64,000 bases of DNA from the NCBI RefSeq assembly GCF_000813145.1, contig NZ_BAZF01000003.1, positions 1 through 64,000 of the forward strand. Reading direction: 5' to 3'. The notes under the pieces were generated by a model. The model was not told the origin of the DNA. It saw only the letters and a program-made list of their open reading frames with translations, and did no database searches. The translations under genes were made by a program, and so were the position numbers. Below, piece by piece: positions 25,059-38,253 of the stretch (position 1 is its first letter; each line of letters opens with the position of its first letter). The stretch comes from Geobacter sp. OR-1. Its GTDB lineage: Bacteria; Desulfobacterota; Desulfuromonadia; Geobacterales; DSM-12255.

Positions 25059-25505
25059 TCAAATTTCTGTATCTTTGGGATACCCCTTGCCTGTCGTAAT
25101 CAAGTCCCGCAAACTACCGTTAATATAATAGCTCCATCCGTCTGAACAGGCATTGTAACACTGATTTTCCGGGACTAACCCCACGTGGCTGAAACGGACC
25201 TCCGTCTTATCCCCCTTTTTAGAGATATCAAAGGTAATTTCCGTGCCCTTCCACTCGGTTTTGTCCTCGACAAAATTAAGGTAGCCGTCTAAAACACGCC
25301 AAACGACCTTTTTGTTGGGAACTAGCTCGGTTACCTTCTGTTTGGAATAATGGAGATCTTTGTAACGATACGTAAACTCATCACCGAGTTTGTCGGTGCT
25401 GCCTTCAATTTCTCCTGTCCACCAGTCACGAACATTATTGATGGCAGCAAACACTTCTTCAGGAGTTTGGTCTACCATAAATGTAGCGGTGTAATTTTTA
25501 TCCAT
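25059..25505 (-). CDS. SRPBCC / AHSA1-domain protein
   Basis: A 148-residue single-domain START-like protein. Typical features are DQTPEEVFAAINNVRDWWTG near the N-terminus, TEITFDISKKGDKTEVRFSH in the middle, and the closing helix with GWSYYINGSLRDLITTGKG. The fold makes a deep hydrophobic pocket. Members bind lipids or polyketides or stimulate Hsp90, and bacterial AHSA1-like proteins are mostly uncharacterised. Start ATG 25505 is preceded by AAGGTGAG. GTG 25514 is less likely. It is monocistronic and sits between two copies of the same terminator repeat. Confidence 0.8.
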   Translation of the reverse strand: MDKNYTATFMVDQTPEEVFAAINNVRDWWTGEIEGSTDKLGDEFTYRYKDLHYSKQKVTELVPNKKVVWRVLDGYLNFVEDKTEWKGTEITFDISKKGDKTEVRFSHVGLVPENQCYNACSDGWSYYINGSLRDLITTGKGYPKDTEI

Positions 25506-25638
25506 GGCTCTCACCTTTTAATCATCGTGTATTGAAACGGCTGTAACACGCTGATTACCTTCTTGTCTTACAGTTACAGTATAACGCTGCAATCGGTAAT
25601 TTGTCTTCAGATTGGTTTACGAAGCTTACTTATAACTG

Positions 25639-25727
25639 GCCCCCTATACCCGCCGCTAACGTTGATCACCGTGCCGACAAAAAAAGGCCGACCCTTGTCG
25701 GGATCGGCCTTTCTGCGGCGCTCTGCC
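25639..25727. repeat. Duplicated intergenic segment, copy B
   Basis: Second copy of the segment at 24940-25034, same orientation. The core CGCCGCTAACGTTGAT, poly-A, hairpin and CTGCGGCG are conserved, with a shorter middle. It ends 8 bases before the methyltransferase stop codon. Confidence 0.75.
25679..25709 (-). terminator. Terminator of the AraC / PNPOx / methyltransferase operon
   Basis: On the minus strand GGCCGATCCCGACAAGGGTCGGCC is formed by a bulged stem and followed by seven T. It starts about 26 bases after the stop at 25735. Confidence 0.8.
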
Positions 25728-25734
25728 TTCACTG

Positions 25735-26565
25735 CTAGCCTTTGCTGGTGCCCACGACATGGAGAACGTCCAGATTCAGCCGAATTCCTTCGCTGGTGCG
25801 CTGCTTATCTATCTCCTGCAGATGCTCTTCCCTGAACCTTTGCAGGTCGCCGGCCGGAAGCTGCTCGACCAGACCGCGGAAACCGCCGTTCCAGACCACC
25901 TCCCACCAGTTATCCGCCGATTCCAGATAATAACCGAGGTCTCTTCTGTCCGCCCGGATCTCCGCCAACCCGGCATCCCGAAACAGCGCGATGCACCTCT
26001 CTTCCGTGGCAATCCGCTTCCAGCGCAGCGGCGGCCTTTCGATCCCGTATTGCCCGATCCGGTCCAGAAACAGATCCACGCAGGGGGAGAAGCTCCCCTC
26101 GTAAAAGCAGGAAATGAGGACCCTGCCGCCCGGTTTCACCTTTGCCGCTATCTGCCGCAGTTGCTTCTCCATATCATCGACAAAGAAGATCCCGAAGGCG
26201 CAGACCGCGGCGTCAAAACAACCATCCGGAAACGCCAGCGACTGCATGTCCATTTCCAGGAATTGCACGTTATGGAGCCCTGCGGCCGCTCCCTTGGCGC
26301 GGGCCTGGACCAGCATGGCCGACGAGAAATCAACCCCGGTTACCTGAGCCAACGGCAGATGTCCGGCGAGCGCAAGAGCCGCATTGCCGGTCCCGGTCGC
26401 AACGTCGAGGAGACGGATGCTCTCCTGGGGATCGAAATACGCTGCCATGGCTCGCGCATTGTCCCGGAAAAACCGGAGCGAATCGTTGTCGTACCCTGCG
26501 GCAACGGTCTCGAATGTCTCCCTTACCGCTGCTGAAGCCTTCTGTTCCGGGGTGAGGCCGCTCAT
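25735..26565 (-). CDS. Class I SAM-dependent methyltransferase (UbiE-like)
   Basis: A 276-residue soluble methyltransferase. Motif I is LLDVATGTGNAALALA (about residues 52-67), the acidic loop after strand 2 is VTGVDFSSAML, and motif II/III segments include FDAAVCAFGIFFVDDM and LKQ-like PGGRVLISCF. The N-terminus AAGYDNDSLRFFRDNA is common to ubiquinone/menaquinone-type and other small-molecule methyltransferases. The substrate cannot be assigned. AAAGGAA precedes the ATG. It sits 19 bases downstream of the PNPOx-fold gene, last in a short operon headed by an AraC regulator. Confidence 0.8.
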   Translation of the reverse strand: MSGLTPEQKASAAVRETFETVAAGYDNDSLRFFRDNARAMAAYFDPQESIRLLDVATGTGNAALALAGHLPLAQVTGVDFSSAMLVQARAKGAAAGLHNVQFLEMDMQSLAFPDGCFDAAVCAFGIFFVDDMEKQLRQIAAKVKPGGRVLISCFYEGSFSPCVDLFLDRIGQYGIERPPLRWKRIATEERCIALFRDAGLAEIRADRRDLGYYLESADNWWEVVWNGGFRGLVEQLPAGDLQRFREEHLQEIDKQRTSEGIRLNLDVLHVVGTSKG

Positions 26566-26584
26566 TTGCCGTATTCCTTTCTGC

Positions 26585-27001
26585 TTAGAACTTGATGGCC
26601 GGAATTTCGGCTTCGCGCATATTGTCGGCCAGTGTCCAGAAACGGGCGGTTCCGTGGGTGATCCGCATCAGCTTGAAGGTGGGATCGTCCGGATCCACCC
26701 CTTGCAAATAGTCACGCTCCGCCACGAGCCGCGCTTTCTTCGACCGGTCATCCAGTTCCTCAACCTCTGCCTCGATCCTGAGCATCTTCGAGAAATCGGG
26801 GGCGCAGTAGCAGAGCTCGACCCTGGGGTCTGCGGCAAGCTGCCGGCCGACCGCCTTTTTGGTCGAGGTGGTGAAATGGATCAGGCCGTCGTCGAACAGT
26901 ACGGTCAGGAATGCCCGCACCCGGGGACACCCCTGGTCGCTGGTGGCGATGTTGAAGACTGGGTTGGCGGTGACGAACTCCAGGACGTTTCCGTATTCCA
27001 T
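26585..27001 (-). CDS. Pyridoxamine 5'-phosphate oxidase-fold flavin/F420-binding protein
   Basis: A 138-residue split-barrel protein. Family features are NPVFNIATSDQGCPRVRAFL at the start, then FTTSTKKAVGRQLAADPRVELCYCAPD and a C-terminal ARFWTLADNM. Members bind FMN, F420 or haem and often reduce small molecules. The catalytic residues of true PdxH are not all present, so vitamin B6 synthesis is unlikely. Start ATG 27001 follows AAAGGGAG. The frame extends to 27043 without a better start. Co-directional with the methyltransferase and AraC genes. Confidence 0.8.
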   Translation of the reverse strand: MEYGNVLEFVTANPVFNIATSDQGCPRVRAFLTVLFDDGLIHFTTSTKKAVGRQLAADPRVELCYCAPDFSKMLRIEAEVEELDDRSKKARLVAERDYLQGVDPDDPTFKLMRITHGTARFWTLADNMREAEIPAIKF

Positions 27002-27055
27002 GGTCTTTCTCCCTTTGGTATGGTTTTCAGGAGAGCCTACCATGGTGCGGCCGCC

Positions 27056-27973
27056 TCAGGCTTTCGTTTTTCGACCTTTCTTTTGCGAACTCCGGCCATC
27101 CGTGAGAAGCAAGCGGTACGCGGCTGGGGAAAGCCCGAAGAGCTTGGAGAAGGTGGCGCAGAGGTAGGCGGAACTCCCGAGCCCGCACTCCAGCGCTACC
27201 TCGGTCAGAGTGAGGTCCCTGGCAGCGATCAGTTTTTTCGCCCGTTCCAGGCGGGTGCGCCTGAGATATTCCACCGGGGAAAGCCCGGTTTCGCGGGCAA
27301 AAACCCGCCGAAAATGGGTGGTGGAGAGACCTGCGGCTCCGGCCAGTTCGTCTATTGTCAGCTTCTCTGCCAGGCGGGCATGGATTGCCTCGATTGCCCC
27401 GCCGATCCTCAGCCGCTCGGAGGCCGGTTCTTTCGAGGCCGGCTCTCCCAGCACCCCGCGGATCAGAGCGTGGCACAGTTCCACCTCCAGGGCCTCAAGT
27501 ACGGCGAGCCGGCCCGGACTGTCACTCTTTGACTCGCACATGTAGCCGCGAACGAGCGGCAAAAGCTCTTTGGGCCTGGGGAACTGCACTCCCCGGAACA
27601 TCGGAGGCTCCTGGCAATAGCGGTCCCATTCCTTCTCGAAGAGCTGCGGTTCGATCATAAGCGCCACATAGCGCGGCGGCCCATCGGCAGGTAGTTCGGT
27701 GTGGAGGATTTCGGGGGAAAGGGCAAACACATGGCCGGAGAGGAGCGAGATCTCCTCAGCGCCAACCACGGCCCGCCCATGGTCGTCAAAGGGGGCAACG
27801 AACATGTATCCCGGATGGGCGTGGTCCTTGGAAAGCGCGTAGAAGCAGGCCCCAGCGACCGGCATGAAGAGGGCGCTTCGCACTCCGGGGAATGCGTCGA
27901 CATAGCGAAGCTGTTCCGGTGTTACCGGGCCGGTAACCCGGCGGAGAACGGTTTCATTCGCATCCTGTAACAC
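27056..27973 (-). CDS. AraC-family transcriptional regulator
   Basis: A 305-residue regulator. The N-terminal ~180 residues form a cupin-like sensor (FMVAPFDDHGRAVVG-type strands, LLSGHVFALSPEILHTEL). The C-terminal ~100 residues hold two helix-turn-helix motifs: LTIDELAGAAGLSTTHFRRVF and LTLTEVALECGLGSSAYLCATF followed by SPAAYR. The GTG start at 27973 follows AAAGG. It is encoded just upstream of the PNPOx-fold and methyltransferase genes and probably regulates them, though no operator was identified. The inducer is unknown. Confidence 0.85.
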   Translation of the reverse strand: MLQDANETVLRRVTGPVTPEQLRYVDAFPGVRSALFMPVAGACFYALSKDHAHPGYMFVAPFDDHGRAVVGAEEISLLSGHVFALSPEILHTELPADGPPRYVALMIEPQLFEKEWDRYCQEPPMFRGVQFPRPKELLPLVRGYMCESKSDSPGRLAVLEALEVELCHALIRGVLGEPASKEPASERLRIGGAIEAIHARLAEKLTIDELAGAAGLSTTHFRRVFARETGLSPVEYLRRTRLERAKKLIAARDLTLTEVALECGLGSSAYLCATFSKLFGLSPAAYRLLLTDGRSSQKKGRKTKA

Positions 27974-28181
27974 CTTTATGGCCTTCTCCGGTAAAAAACT
28001 TTCCCAACCCTTGTACGGCTACCCATTTAATGGAATACCCTTTGACTATAATTCAGATAGTTATAACATAAATTGTCCGCTATTGGCCCCAATTATTGCT
28101 AAAATCGTACATTCTGGACCCATTAAGATTTTCATACTTGCTAGGGTCAAAGTTCCACGCCGGTTTAGATTCTTGACGGAT

Positions 28182-31100
28182 TTACCTCACCAGCGGCCGT
28201 GACTCGTGCAACGTATCTGTATTGGTCAGGTTGCGCAGCCCAGTGCCGTCGGTCTTGATCATGTACAGATCCGCCCCCTTGGCCATGGTACCGCCGGTCT
28301 GGGCAAAGGCCGGGAACACTACATAATTGCCGTCCTTGGAGAACTGTGGCGGGTAGGTGTCCGGATAAAGGTTGCTGGCCGACAGGTTGATCTTTTTCTC
28401 GATGGCGCCAGTGATAGCGTTAAGCAGCACGATGCCCACCTCTGTGGCGGAGGCGTAGACGGCGCTGACGGTGTAGCCGCTCGGACTCAAGCCGCCGCCA
28501 TTGGAGATCAGGGTCAGACCGCTTTTCTGCTCCAGATCGACCGGCGTGCCGCCAAAGGTCGACATGGCGGCCAGATGAAAATCATTGGTCTGTCCCATTT
28601 TGAAGGCGACCCGCGACCCATTGTCGCTAATCGACAGGTCCTGAGAAAAGGTTGGTGTCAGCCAGGTGAGGTTAGTGCCGCTGTCGCTGACCACTGCCAG
28701 CCAGGTAGTGCCGAGGTGGCTGCTGTCAAAGGCGATGGTCGGGCTATCCTGACCCACCGCCAGCCAGCTCGGGATGAAGCTGTCGCTGGTGTCGATTTTA
28801 CCACTGCCATTGATGTCAAAACTGATGTCGTCAAAGCCGATATTCGGCGCCAGCATGCTGACAATGCCGTTGTTGGTCTGGTTGACCTGGCTGCCGTTTG
28901 TGGTAGTGGTGGCGAAGGTGTACGAACCGGGGTAGAAGAGGCGGCCATTGCTGTTAAGACCAATGCTGTCTTCATAATAGTAGTAGTTGTTACCGAGTGA
29001 GTGCATTCGGCAGGACTGGCAGGTGAGCAGGTTCCAGGGGGCACTGTCGTCGTATTTCTCGTTGACCAGGATCTCCATGACTGGCGGGTCAATGATGTTC
29101 AGCAGGTTGGTGCGCACCAGCTTGCCGCTGGCACTGAACTCGATCGGTATCCCTAACCCCACCGGGATGGTCTGACTGTTCGACATCTTGAATACCTTGG
29201 TGCCGGGATGGCTTATGTCGATACCGGCGGCGGTTACCTCGTCGTACTGGTAGGCGATCAGCAGGTCGGCGTCAGCAACGTTGATCCTCACCATTTTGCG
29301 GGTGGTGTCTTCCCGGGTACCGGTCATCTCCACCCAGACCTCATATTCGCCGACCCAGCCGGCGGTGGAGACCGTATCGGTATCGGCGCCGGTGACGTGA
29401 TTGACATGGTACAGGTAGGTGGACATGTTCGAGCCGTTGGCGAATACATCTTTAACCTGCCCGATTTCAGCCTTGAGCGAGAAATCAAGGGCGGCGTTCC
29501 CATACTTCTCTATACCGTTGGCGCGTTTGATAGATACCGCGACCATGGTTACCCCGATCTTGTGTTCGCCGGCGTTGTTATTACTGTCAACCTGGTCATA
29601 GCCATTGACAATGATTTCGAATTTGTCCCCCATGGTCAGGTTGTAGGTATTGGTGGTGGCGTTGTACGGGTAGAAATAGTCGCTGGCCGATGTGGAAGGG
29701 GTATTCTTGTGGGCCTTGGCCCGGAGGATGCCGATGTCGGCGCCGTTGGCCATTTTGTTGAACGTAGGTGGGACGGTATCGCTCCAGCCGACGTTGGCGG
29801 CAAAGTTGAGTTTTTTTGCCGGGACAATTTTGTCGTTGAACAATTTGGTCAAATGGGTGTGCCCGAGTTCATAGATGTTGATCGGCAGTGGATTGCCCCG
29901 ATCAAATACGGTCTCCTCAACTTTACTCGCCCCGGCGTTGTTCTTGTTCACGCCCGGTAGGCATTTTCTGCCGGTAGGGCAAGGGTTGGTCGGGTGGGTG
30001 TGCGTGTAACGCCACTGCACACTGGCGTCGGTCCTGCTCTGGAATGTCACACTCATGGAGCCGGTCTGGGCGTATTGCAGGTCATCGACGGCAATCAGGT
30101 CGCTGCTGTTCAGTCCGACGAAGTCGATCCCCTCATGGAAATGATGACGGGGCTCATTGCCGCCCGGTCGGACCTCGCCATAGCCGGCGGCAATGGAGCT
30201 GAAGCCGGAGACCGGCCAGGGAATTGCTGCCGCCGAAACGGTTGCCGCAAGCGGCGCTTTCTGCGGCGCGAGTTTAGAGGTGGTGGCCGGGGCGATTTTG
30301 ATGAGCTTGCCTACGGAGTTTTCCACCACCACGATGCTGGTGCTGCTCACTGCCAGCGATGTTGGCTGCAACAGCACCGGTCGGATGCCGCCGGGGCCAA
30401 TGGTTTGTCCCTCCGGACCAAGCAGCGGCACGGCGTCGCTGCCGGTCCAGCGGTAGAGGATGCCGCTGTAGTATTCGCTGAACAGCAGCCGGCCGCTGAT
30501 GTCAACGCCGAGGGCGGAGTAGAGTGGGTGTTCGGTTTCATCGACACCGGTGTCGATATCCGGCAACAGCCCGGTCGCGATGACCGTGGTGACGGTACCA
30601 CCGGCGGTGACCCGTCTGATGATGTCGGTACCGTCAGCCACGTAGACGCTGCCATCAGCCGGGTCCAGGGCAAGTTGGGTCGGCTGATCGAAGCGGGCTG
30701 CTGTGCCGCTCCCGTCCTGATAGCCGGCTGAGTTGCCGGCGATGGTGGTGACAACACCTGCCGGAGTCATCTTTCTGATGCGGTGGTTCATGGTGTCGGT
30801 GATGAGGAAATTTCCGTCTTTTAGTAGGACTATGTCATTTGGGGTGTTGAACTTGGCTGCGGAGCCGCTGCCATCAGCACTGCCGGCGCTGCCGTTCCCG
30901 GCGACAGTGGTGACATTGCCGCCACTGTCGATCTTGCGGATGGCATGATTGTGCATATCGACCACATAGATGTCGCCGTTGGCGGTTACAGCAATACCGG
31001 CCGGGTTGGAGAACCGGGCTGCGGTCCCCTTAGCGTCGACAAAGCCGCGTGTCGTTGAGCCGGCGATGGTCGCTACGGTGCCGGCGGCATCGACCAGCCG

Positions 31101-31643
31101 GATTGCATTCTGTTCGCTGACATAAAATCCACCGTTGCTGGTGGTGGCGATGTCATAGGGGGAGATGAAGGCCGCGGTCGTGGCGCTGCCGTCTATGTGC
31201 GCCGAGGCGCCGCTGCCGCTGAAGGTGACGATGCTGTAAACCGGAGCGGCTGTCTGGGCCTTGACCAGACAGCCGGTGCCTGCCTGTCGCCAGCCGCTGT
31301 CAGCCGTGCCGCCCTTCAAGGCCTTGACACGGTAGTAGTAGGTGGTGTTCTGATCCTGGCTGGTGATGCTGATCGAAAGGGCCTCGCCGGTGTAGACTGA
31401 TCGGACGGTGCCGCTGAAGTCCGGTGTGGTCGATTCCTCCAGAGTATAGGTGACGCCGCTGCCAGCCACCGGAGTCCAACTGACGCTGTAGTTGCCATCA
31501 GAATCGGTTGCCGGGACCTTGAGGGTTGTGGGTGGGTCGAGGCCTGAAACGCCGGGGTTGGAACTGCCCCCGCCACCACCGCATGAGACAATGATCAGAG
31601 TAAGGAAGATTGCGCCGAAATGACAGAAAGTGAACCGTTTCAT
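28182..31643 (-). CDS. Giant lipoprotein: FN3, NHL propeller, M23-like and TolB-like regions
   Basis: About 1153 residues. Signal peptide with lipobox LIIVSC followed by a glycine/serine linker, so it is probably anchored to the outer membrane. In order: a fibronectin-III-like domain (about 35-130), then an NHL-type beta-propeller (about 135-450) with recurring FSNPAGIAV, GNIYVVD-like and HAIRKI blades. A domain at about 490-640 resembles a degenerate LytM/M23 peptidase (RHHFHEGIDFVG, later YTHTHP and YELGHTHLT), and a long beta-rich region follows. The last ~150 residues look like TolB-type propeller blades (DLYMIKTDGTGLRNLT). ATG 31643 follows AAGGAGG. No partner gene is adjacent. Function unknown, perhaps surface binding. 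Confidence 0.7.
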   Translation of the reverse strand: MKRFTFCHFGAIFLTLIIVSCGGGGGSSNPGVSGLDPPTTLKVPATDSDGNYSVSWTPVAGSGVTYTLEESTTPDFSGTVRSVYTGEALSISITSQDQNTTYYYRVKALKGGTADSGWRQAGTGCLVKAQTAAPVYSIVTFSGSGASAHIDGSATTAAFISPYDIATTSNGGFYVSEQNAIRLVDAAGTVATIAGSTTRGFVDAKGTAARFSNPAGIAVTANGDIYVVDMHNHAIRKIDSGGNVTTVAGNGSAGSADGSGSAAKFNTPNDIVLLKDGNFLITDTMNHRIRKMTPAGVVTTIAGNSAGYQDGSGTAARFDQPTQLALDPADGSVYVADGTDIIRRVTAGGTVTTVIATGLLPDIDTGVDETEHPLYSALGVDISGRLLFSEYYSGILYRWTGSDAVPLLGPEGQTIGPGGIRPVLLQPTSLAVSSTSIVVVENSVGKLIKIAPATTSKLAPQKAPLAATVSAAAIPWPVSGFSSIAAGYGEVRPGGNEPRHHFHEGIDFVGLNSSDLIAVDDLQYAQTGSMSVTFQSRTDASVQWRYTHTHPTNPCPTGRKCLPGVNKNNAGASKVEETVFDRGNPLPINIYELGHTHLTKLFNDKIVPAKKLNFAANVGWSDTVPPTFNKMANGADIGILRAKAHKNTPSTSASDYFYPYNATTNTYNLTMGDKFEIIVNGYDQVDSNNNAGEHKIGVTMVAVSIKRANGIEKYGNAALDFSLKAEIGQVKDVFANGSNMSTYLYHVNHVTGADTDTVSTAGWVGEYEVWVEMTGTREDTTRKMVRINVADADLLIAYQYDEVTAAGIDISHPGTKVFKMSNSQTIPVGLGIPIEFSASGKLVRTNLLNIIDPPVMEILVNEKYDDSAPWNLLTCQSCRMHSLGNNYYYYEDSIGLNSNGRLFYPGSYTFATTTTNGSQVNQTNNGIVSMLAPNIGFDDISFDINGSGKIDTSDSFIPSWLAVGQDSPTIAFDSSHLGTTWLAVVSDSGTNLTWLTPTFSQDLSISDNGSRVAFKMGQTNDFHLAAMSTFGGTPVDLEQKSGLTLISNGGGLSPSGYTVSAVYASATEVGIVLLNAITGAIEKKINLSASNLYPDTYPPQFSKDGNYVVFPAFAQTGGTMAKGADLYMIKTDGTGLRNLTNTDTLHESRPLVR

Positions 31644-31992
31644 AGTTGCCTCCTTCTGCAGTGGACACATCTTTTGCTCTACTTTGTCACAGTAGTCCTC
31701 GCGCTTTGTAATTTTTATTAAAATTTTATCATCAATACAAAGTGAACGCTACGAAAAAACATTGCCTCTCTGTTATCCCTTGTAAGATACCCCTATTCGC
31801 CGGAAAGCCAGCAACTGCTTACCGGAAAATGGGCTCTTTAATCTCCAACGGTCTGAAAGGTGCTTATGCATTCCAAAAAAAAACGACCCGTGAAACACGA
31901 GTCGTTTTTTCAGAAGCTGTTTCTTGTCTAAATGTAGAATTTTCTCAACTTATGGGGCCGAAAAAACAATTTATGGGTACTCGTACAACCCT
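31644..31992. other. Intergenic region upstream of the giant lipoprotein
   Basis: About 350 bases without a convincing gene. The AT-rich part (31690-31745) probably holds the leftward lipoprotein promoter. A gyrB terminator lies at 31875-31910. I saw no riboswitch match. Confidence 0.4.
31875..31910 (-). terminator. gyrB terminator
   Basis: AAACGAC...GTCGTTT, with a 12-base stem containing one mismatch. An A-run lies on the left (T-run on the minus strand) and a T-run on the right. It lies 82 bases beyond the gyrB stop and could work in both directions. Confidence 0.75.
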
Positions 31993-35501
<3,509 letters not shown>

Positions 35502-35573
35502 TGTACCCGCTTCGCTAAAAAGGCCGCTCGAACTGAGAGGCCCCTTGGTTCTCTGCAATCCGACCGGAATTGA

Positions 35574-36692
35574 TTAAAGACGCATCGGCATGATAATGGC
35601 TTGAAATCCATCATCTGATGCCGGTTTAATGATCGCCGGGGTCATTTCGCTCTTCATATGCAATTGAACGGTTTCATCGCCAAGCACGGAAAGTACGTCA
35701 ATGATGTACTTGGCATTAAAACGGGTAACCATTGTATTTCCGGTATAGGAAATTTCAATCTCTTCTTTTGCCTCGCCAATTTCAGGGTTGCTGGATGATA
35801 TTTCCAGGAGTTCCGGATCGATATTGAATTTAACGCCCTTGAATTTCTCACTGGAAAGAATTGCAATCCTTTTGAGCGCGCGAAGAAATGGTTCTCTATC
35901 GACAGTTACGAGCAGGTCGTTGTTTGCGGGAACTACCCTTGTATAATCAGGAAACTCGCCGTCAACCAGGCGCATGACAACGATGGTGTCCCCTTTTTTC
36001 ACAACGGCGCTGTTGTCCATGAAAGTCATCTCAATATCATCGTCTACATCCTCTGTTATCTTCTTTAACTCGAAAATGCCTTTCTTGGGAAATATGGCTC
36101 CGTTACTGAGTTCCGGGCAGATCGATCCGCTCAATTCCCGCTCAACGATGGAGAGTCTATGTCCGTCAGTCGCTACCATCCGCAACAGCTTGCGATCGCC
36201 GTCTTCTACGGCCTTAACGAAAATTCCGTTAAGGTTGTATTTGGTTTCATCGTGGCAGATCGCATAGGAGGTTTTCTCGATCATATCATTAAGCATGCTG
36301 CCGCTTATCTTGATCAGATTTTCGTCGTGTATTCTCGGGAAATACGGAAATTCGTCAGGGGATAATCCCACAATATTGAACTGAGCCTTGCCGCTTTTCA
36401 ACTCAACCCAATCATTATCCTTTGTTTTGAAAGTAATTTCTTCATCGGACAATTCTTTTATTATTTCATATAGTTTCTTGGCAGATACGGTAATTTTGCC
36501 TTCCTCAATTACGGTAGCGGCATGGGAAGTCTTGATGCCGACTTCAAGATCTGTGGCCAGGATATAGATATTATCATTAAGTGCTTCAATAAGAACATTT
36601 GAAAGGATCGGCATGGTATTCTTTTTTTCAACGATACCCTGCACTCGCTGCAATGCCCTTAAAAAAGGTTCTTTGAGAATTTTGAATTCCAT
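35574..36692 (-). CDS. dnaN: DNA polymerase III beta sliding clamp
   Basis: A 372-residue clamp that encircles DNA and tethers the replicase. Three similar domains are expected from length. Conserved segments include LPILSNVLIEAL-type PILSNVLIEA near 27, YNLNGIFVKAVEDG, VATDGHRLS and the C-terminal IIMPMRL. Start ATG 36692 follows AAGGAG. Located between recF and dnaA as usual. Confidence 0.96.
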   Translation of the reverse strand: MEFKILKEPFLRALQRVQGIVEKKNTMPILSNVLIEALNDNIYILATDLEVGIKTSHAATVIEEGKITVSAKKLYEIIKELSDEEITFKTKDNDWVELKSGKAQFNIVGLSPDEFPYFPRIHDENLIKISGSMLNDMIEKTSYAICHDETKYNLNGIFVKAVEDGDRKLLRMVATDGHRLSIVERELSGSICPELSNGAIFPKKGIFELKKITEDVDDDIEMTFMDNSAVVKKGDTIVVMRLVDGEFPDYTRVVPANNDLLVTVDREPFLRALKRIAILSSEKFKGVKFNIDPELLEISSSNPEIGEAKEEIEISYTGNTMVTRFNAKYIIDVLSVLGDETVQLHMKSEMTPAIIKPASDDGFQAIIMPMRL

Positions 36693-36899
36693 GATCGCTC
36701 CTTATTTATACTTATAAGTATTTATAGGTAGTAGTAATAGAAAGACCTGTTGATATGTTGATTCGTATCAAAAAACAACGGCTGTACCTGTTGTTGAGAG
36801 CATAAATATCTTGTAAACAAGTCTGGTGAGAAACTCATTTGTTCCACACCGGCAAAAAGATTTACACAGTTGCCAACTGTTTTCAACAGGAACCCACTG
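36693..36899. other. dnaA-dnaN intergenic region
   Basis: A 207-base AT-rich stretch with several weak DnaA-box-like 9-mers (such as TGTTCCACA and TTTACACAG near 36839-36870). Some origins have a second box cluster here, but none of these matches the consensus within one base. Confidence 0.35.
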
Positions 36900-38253
36900 T
36901 CAAGTTAACAGGCTTCTCCTGATAATTTCGATGGTGTTTCTGATCTCGTGATCCTGGCCCAGCAGTTTTTCGATTTTCTTCACCGAATGAATTACTGTCG
37001 AATGGTCTTTACCGCCAAATTTGTCGCCTATTTCCGGATATGAAGCCTTGGTAAGTTCACGGCAGATAAAAATTGCGATTTGGCGCGGGACCACAAGAGT
37101 TTTAATTCTCTTGTCTGATTTCAGGTCACTTATTTTGAGCTGAAAATGGTCTGCCACTGCTTTTTGAATGTATTCAATGGAGATATCCTTGGATTTGTCG
37201 ACGATGATATCTTTTAGCACTTCTTTTGCCATTGTCAGGGTTATCTTGCTGTTGGTAAGGCTCGAATAGGCGCCTAGCCTTACCAGCATCCCTTCCAGTT
37301 CACGAACGTTGCTGGCAGAGCTGGAGGACAGAAAAAGAGCCACATCGTCAGGAAGCAGTATCCCGTCAAACTCGGCCTTCTTTTTGAGAATGGCGCTCTT
37401 GGTTTCAGTGTCCGGAGGCTGTATGTCCGCTATCAGTCCCCACTCGAAACGTGATCTGAGCCGTTCTTCCAATTCCGGAATCTCTTTGGGAAACTTGTCG
37501 GATGTCAAAACAATTTGCTTGTGCGATTCATAGAGCGAGTTGAAGGTGTGAAAAAATTCTTCCTGGGTCGCAGGCTTATTTGCCATGAACTGGATATCAT
37601 CGATCAGAAGGACATCTGCTTTACGAAACTTGTTTCTGAAATCGTCCATCTTCTTATGACGAAGCGAGTTGATCATTTCGTTCATGAACTTTTCGGAAGT
37701 GTAATAGCAGATGCGGGCTGACTTGTTCGTGGCCAGGATCTGGTTGCCAATGGCAATAAGCAGATGGGTTTTACCCAAGCCAACGCCGCCGTATATGAAT
37801 AAGGGGTTATAGTTTGTTGCAGGGTTGTTTGCCACTGCCTGGGAAGCGGCATAGGCAAACTGGTTGCTGCTGCCGCATACAAATTTTTCAAATGTGTATT
37901 TTGGATTCAAAAAGGAGAGGTATTCGGACTCTTTTTCCGGTTTACTGCGGGTTTCCTTTGTTGTTGCACTGGCATCGGGCTTGGGATCAGGCTGAGATGC
38001 GGCGGTACTCGTTTTTTTCCTGTAATGCGAATTCCAGGGAATAGTTCGTGTTTGTCAGGGCAGTCATCGCCTCTGAGATGATGCTGGAGTACTTCTCGCG
38101 GATGAACTCCCTTGAAAAGGAATCCGGGACTTCCAATATCAGATAATCGCCCTGGACAGACTGGAACTTGATCGGCTTAATCCAGGCATTATAGGTCTGA
38201 GGAGTCATGACCTTTGATATATTGGTTTGTACCTCTTGCCAGATCTTTTCCAT
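36900..38253 (-). CDS. dnaA: Chromosomal replication initiator DnaA, split by a frameshift
   Basis: Encodes both halves of DnaA, but in two frames. The N-terminal part (ATG 38253, MEKIWQEVQTNISKVM, then the domain I fold) runs to a stop at 37987-37989. The remainder, through the SEYLSFLNPKYTFEKF linker, Walker A GGVGLGKTHL, Walker B VLLIDDIQF, sensor motifs and the DNA-binding signature GGKDHSTVIHSV, continues in the +1 frame. The frames meet at an A-run of seven (T-run at 38012-38018 on the plus strand). With six A the protein would be a continuous ~450 residues. A surplus base here is most likely an assembly or sequencing error, because dnaA is essential. Transcriptional slippage is the alternative. 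Confidence 0.9.
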
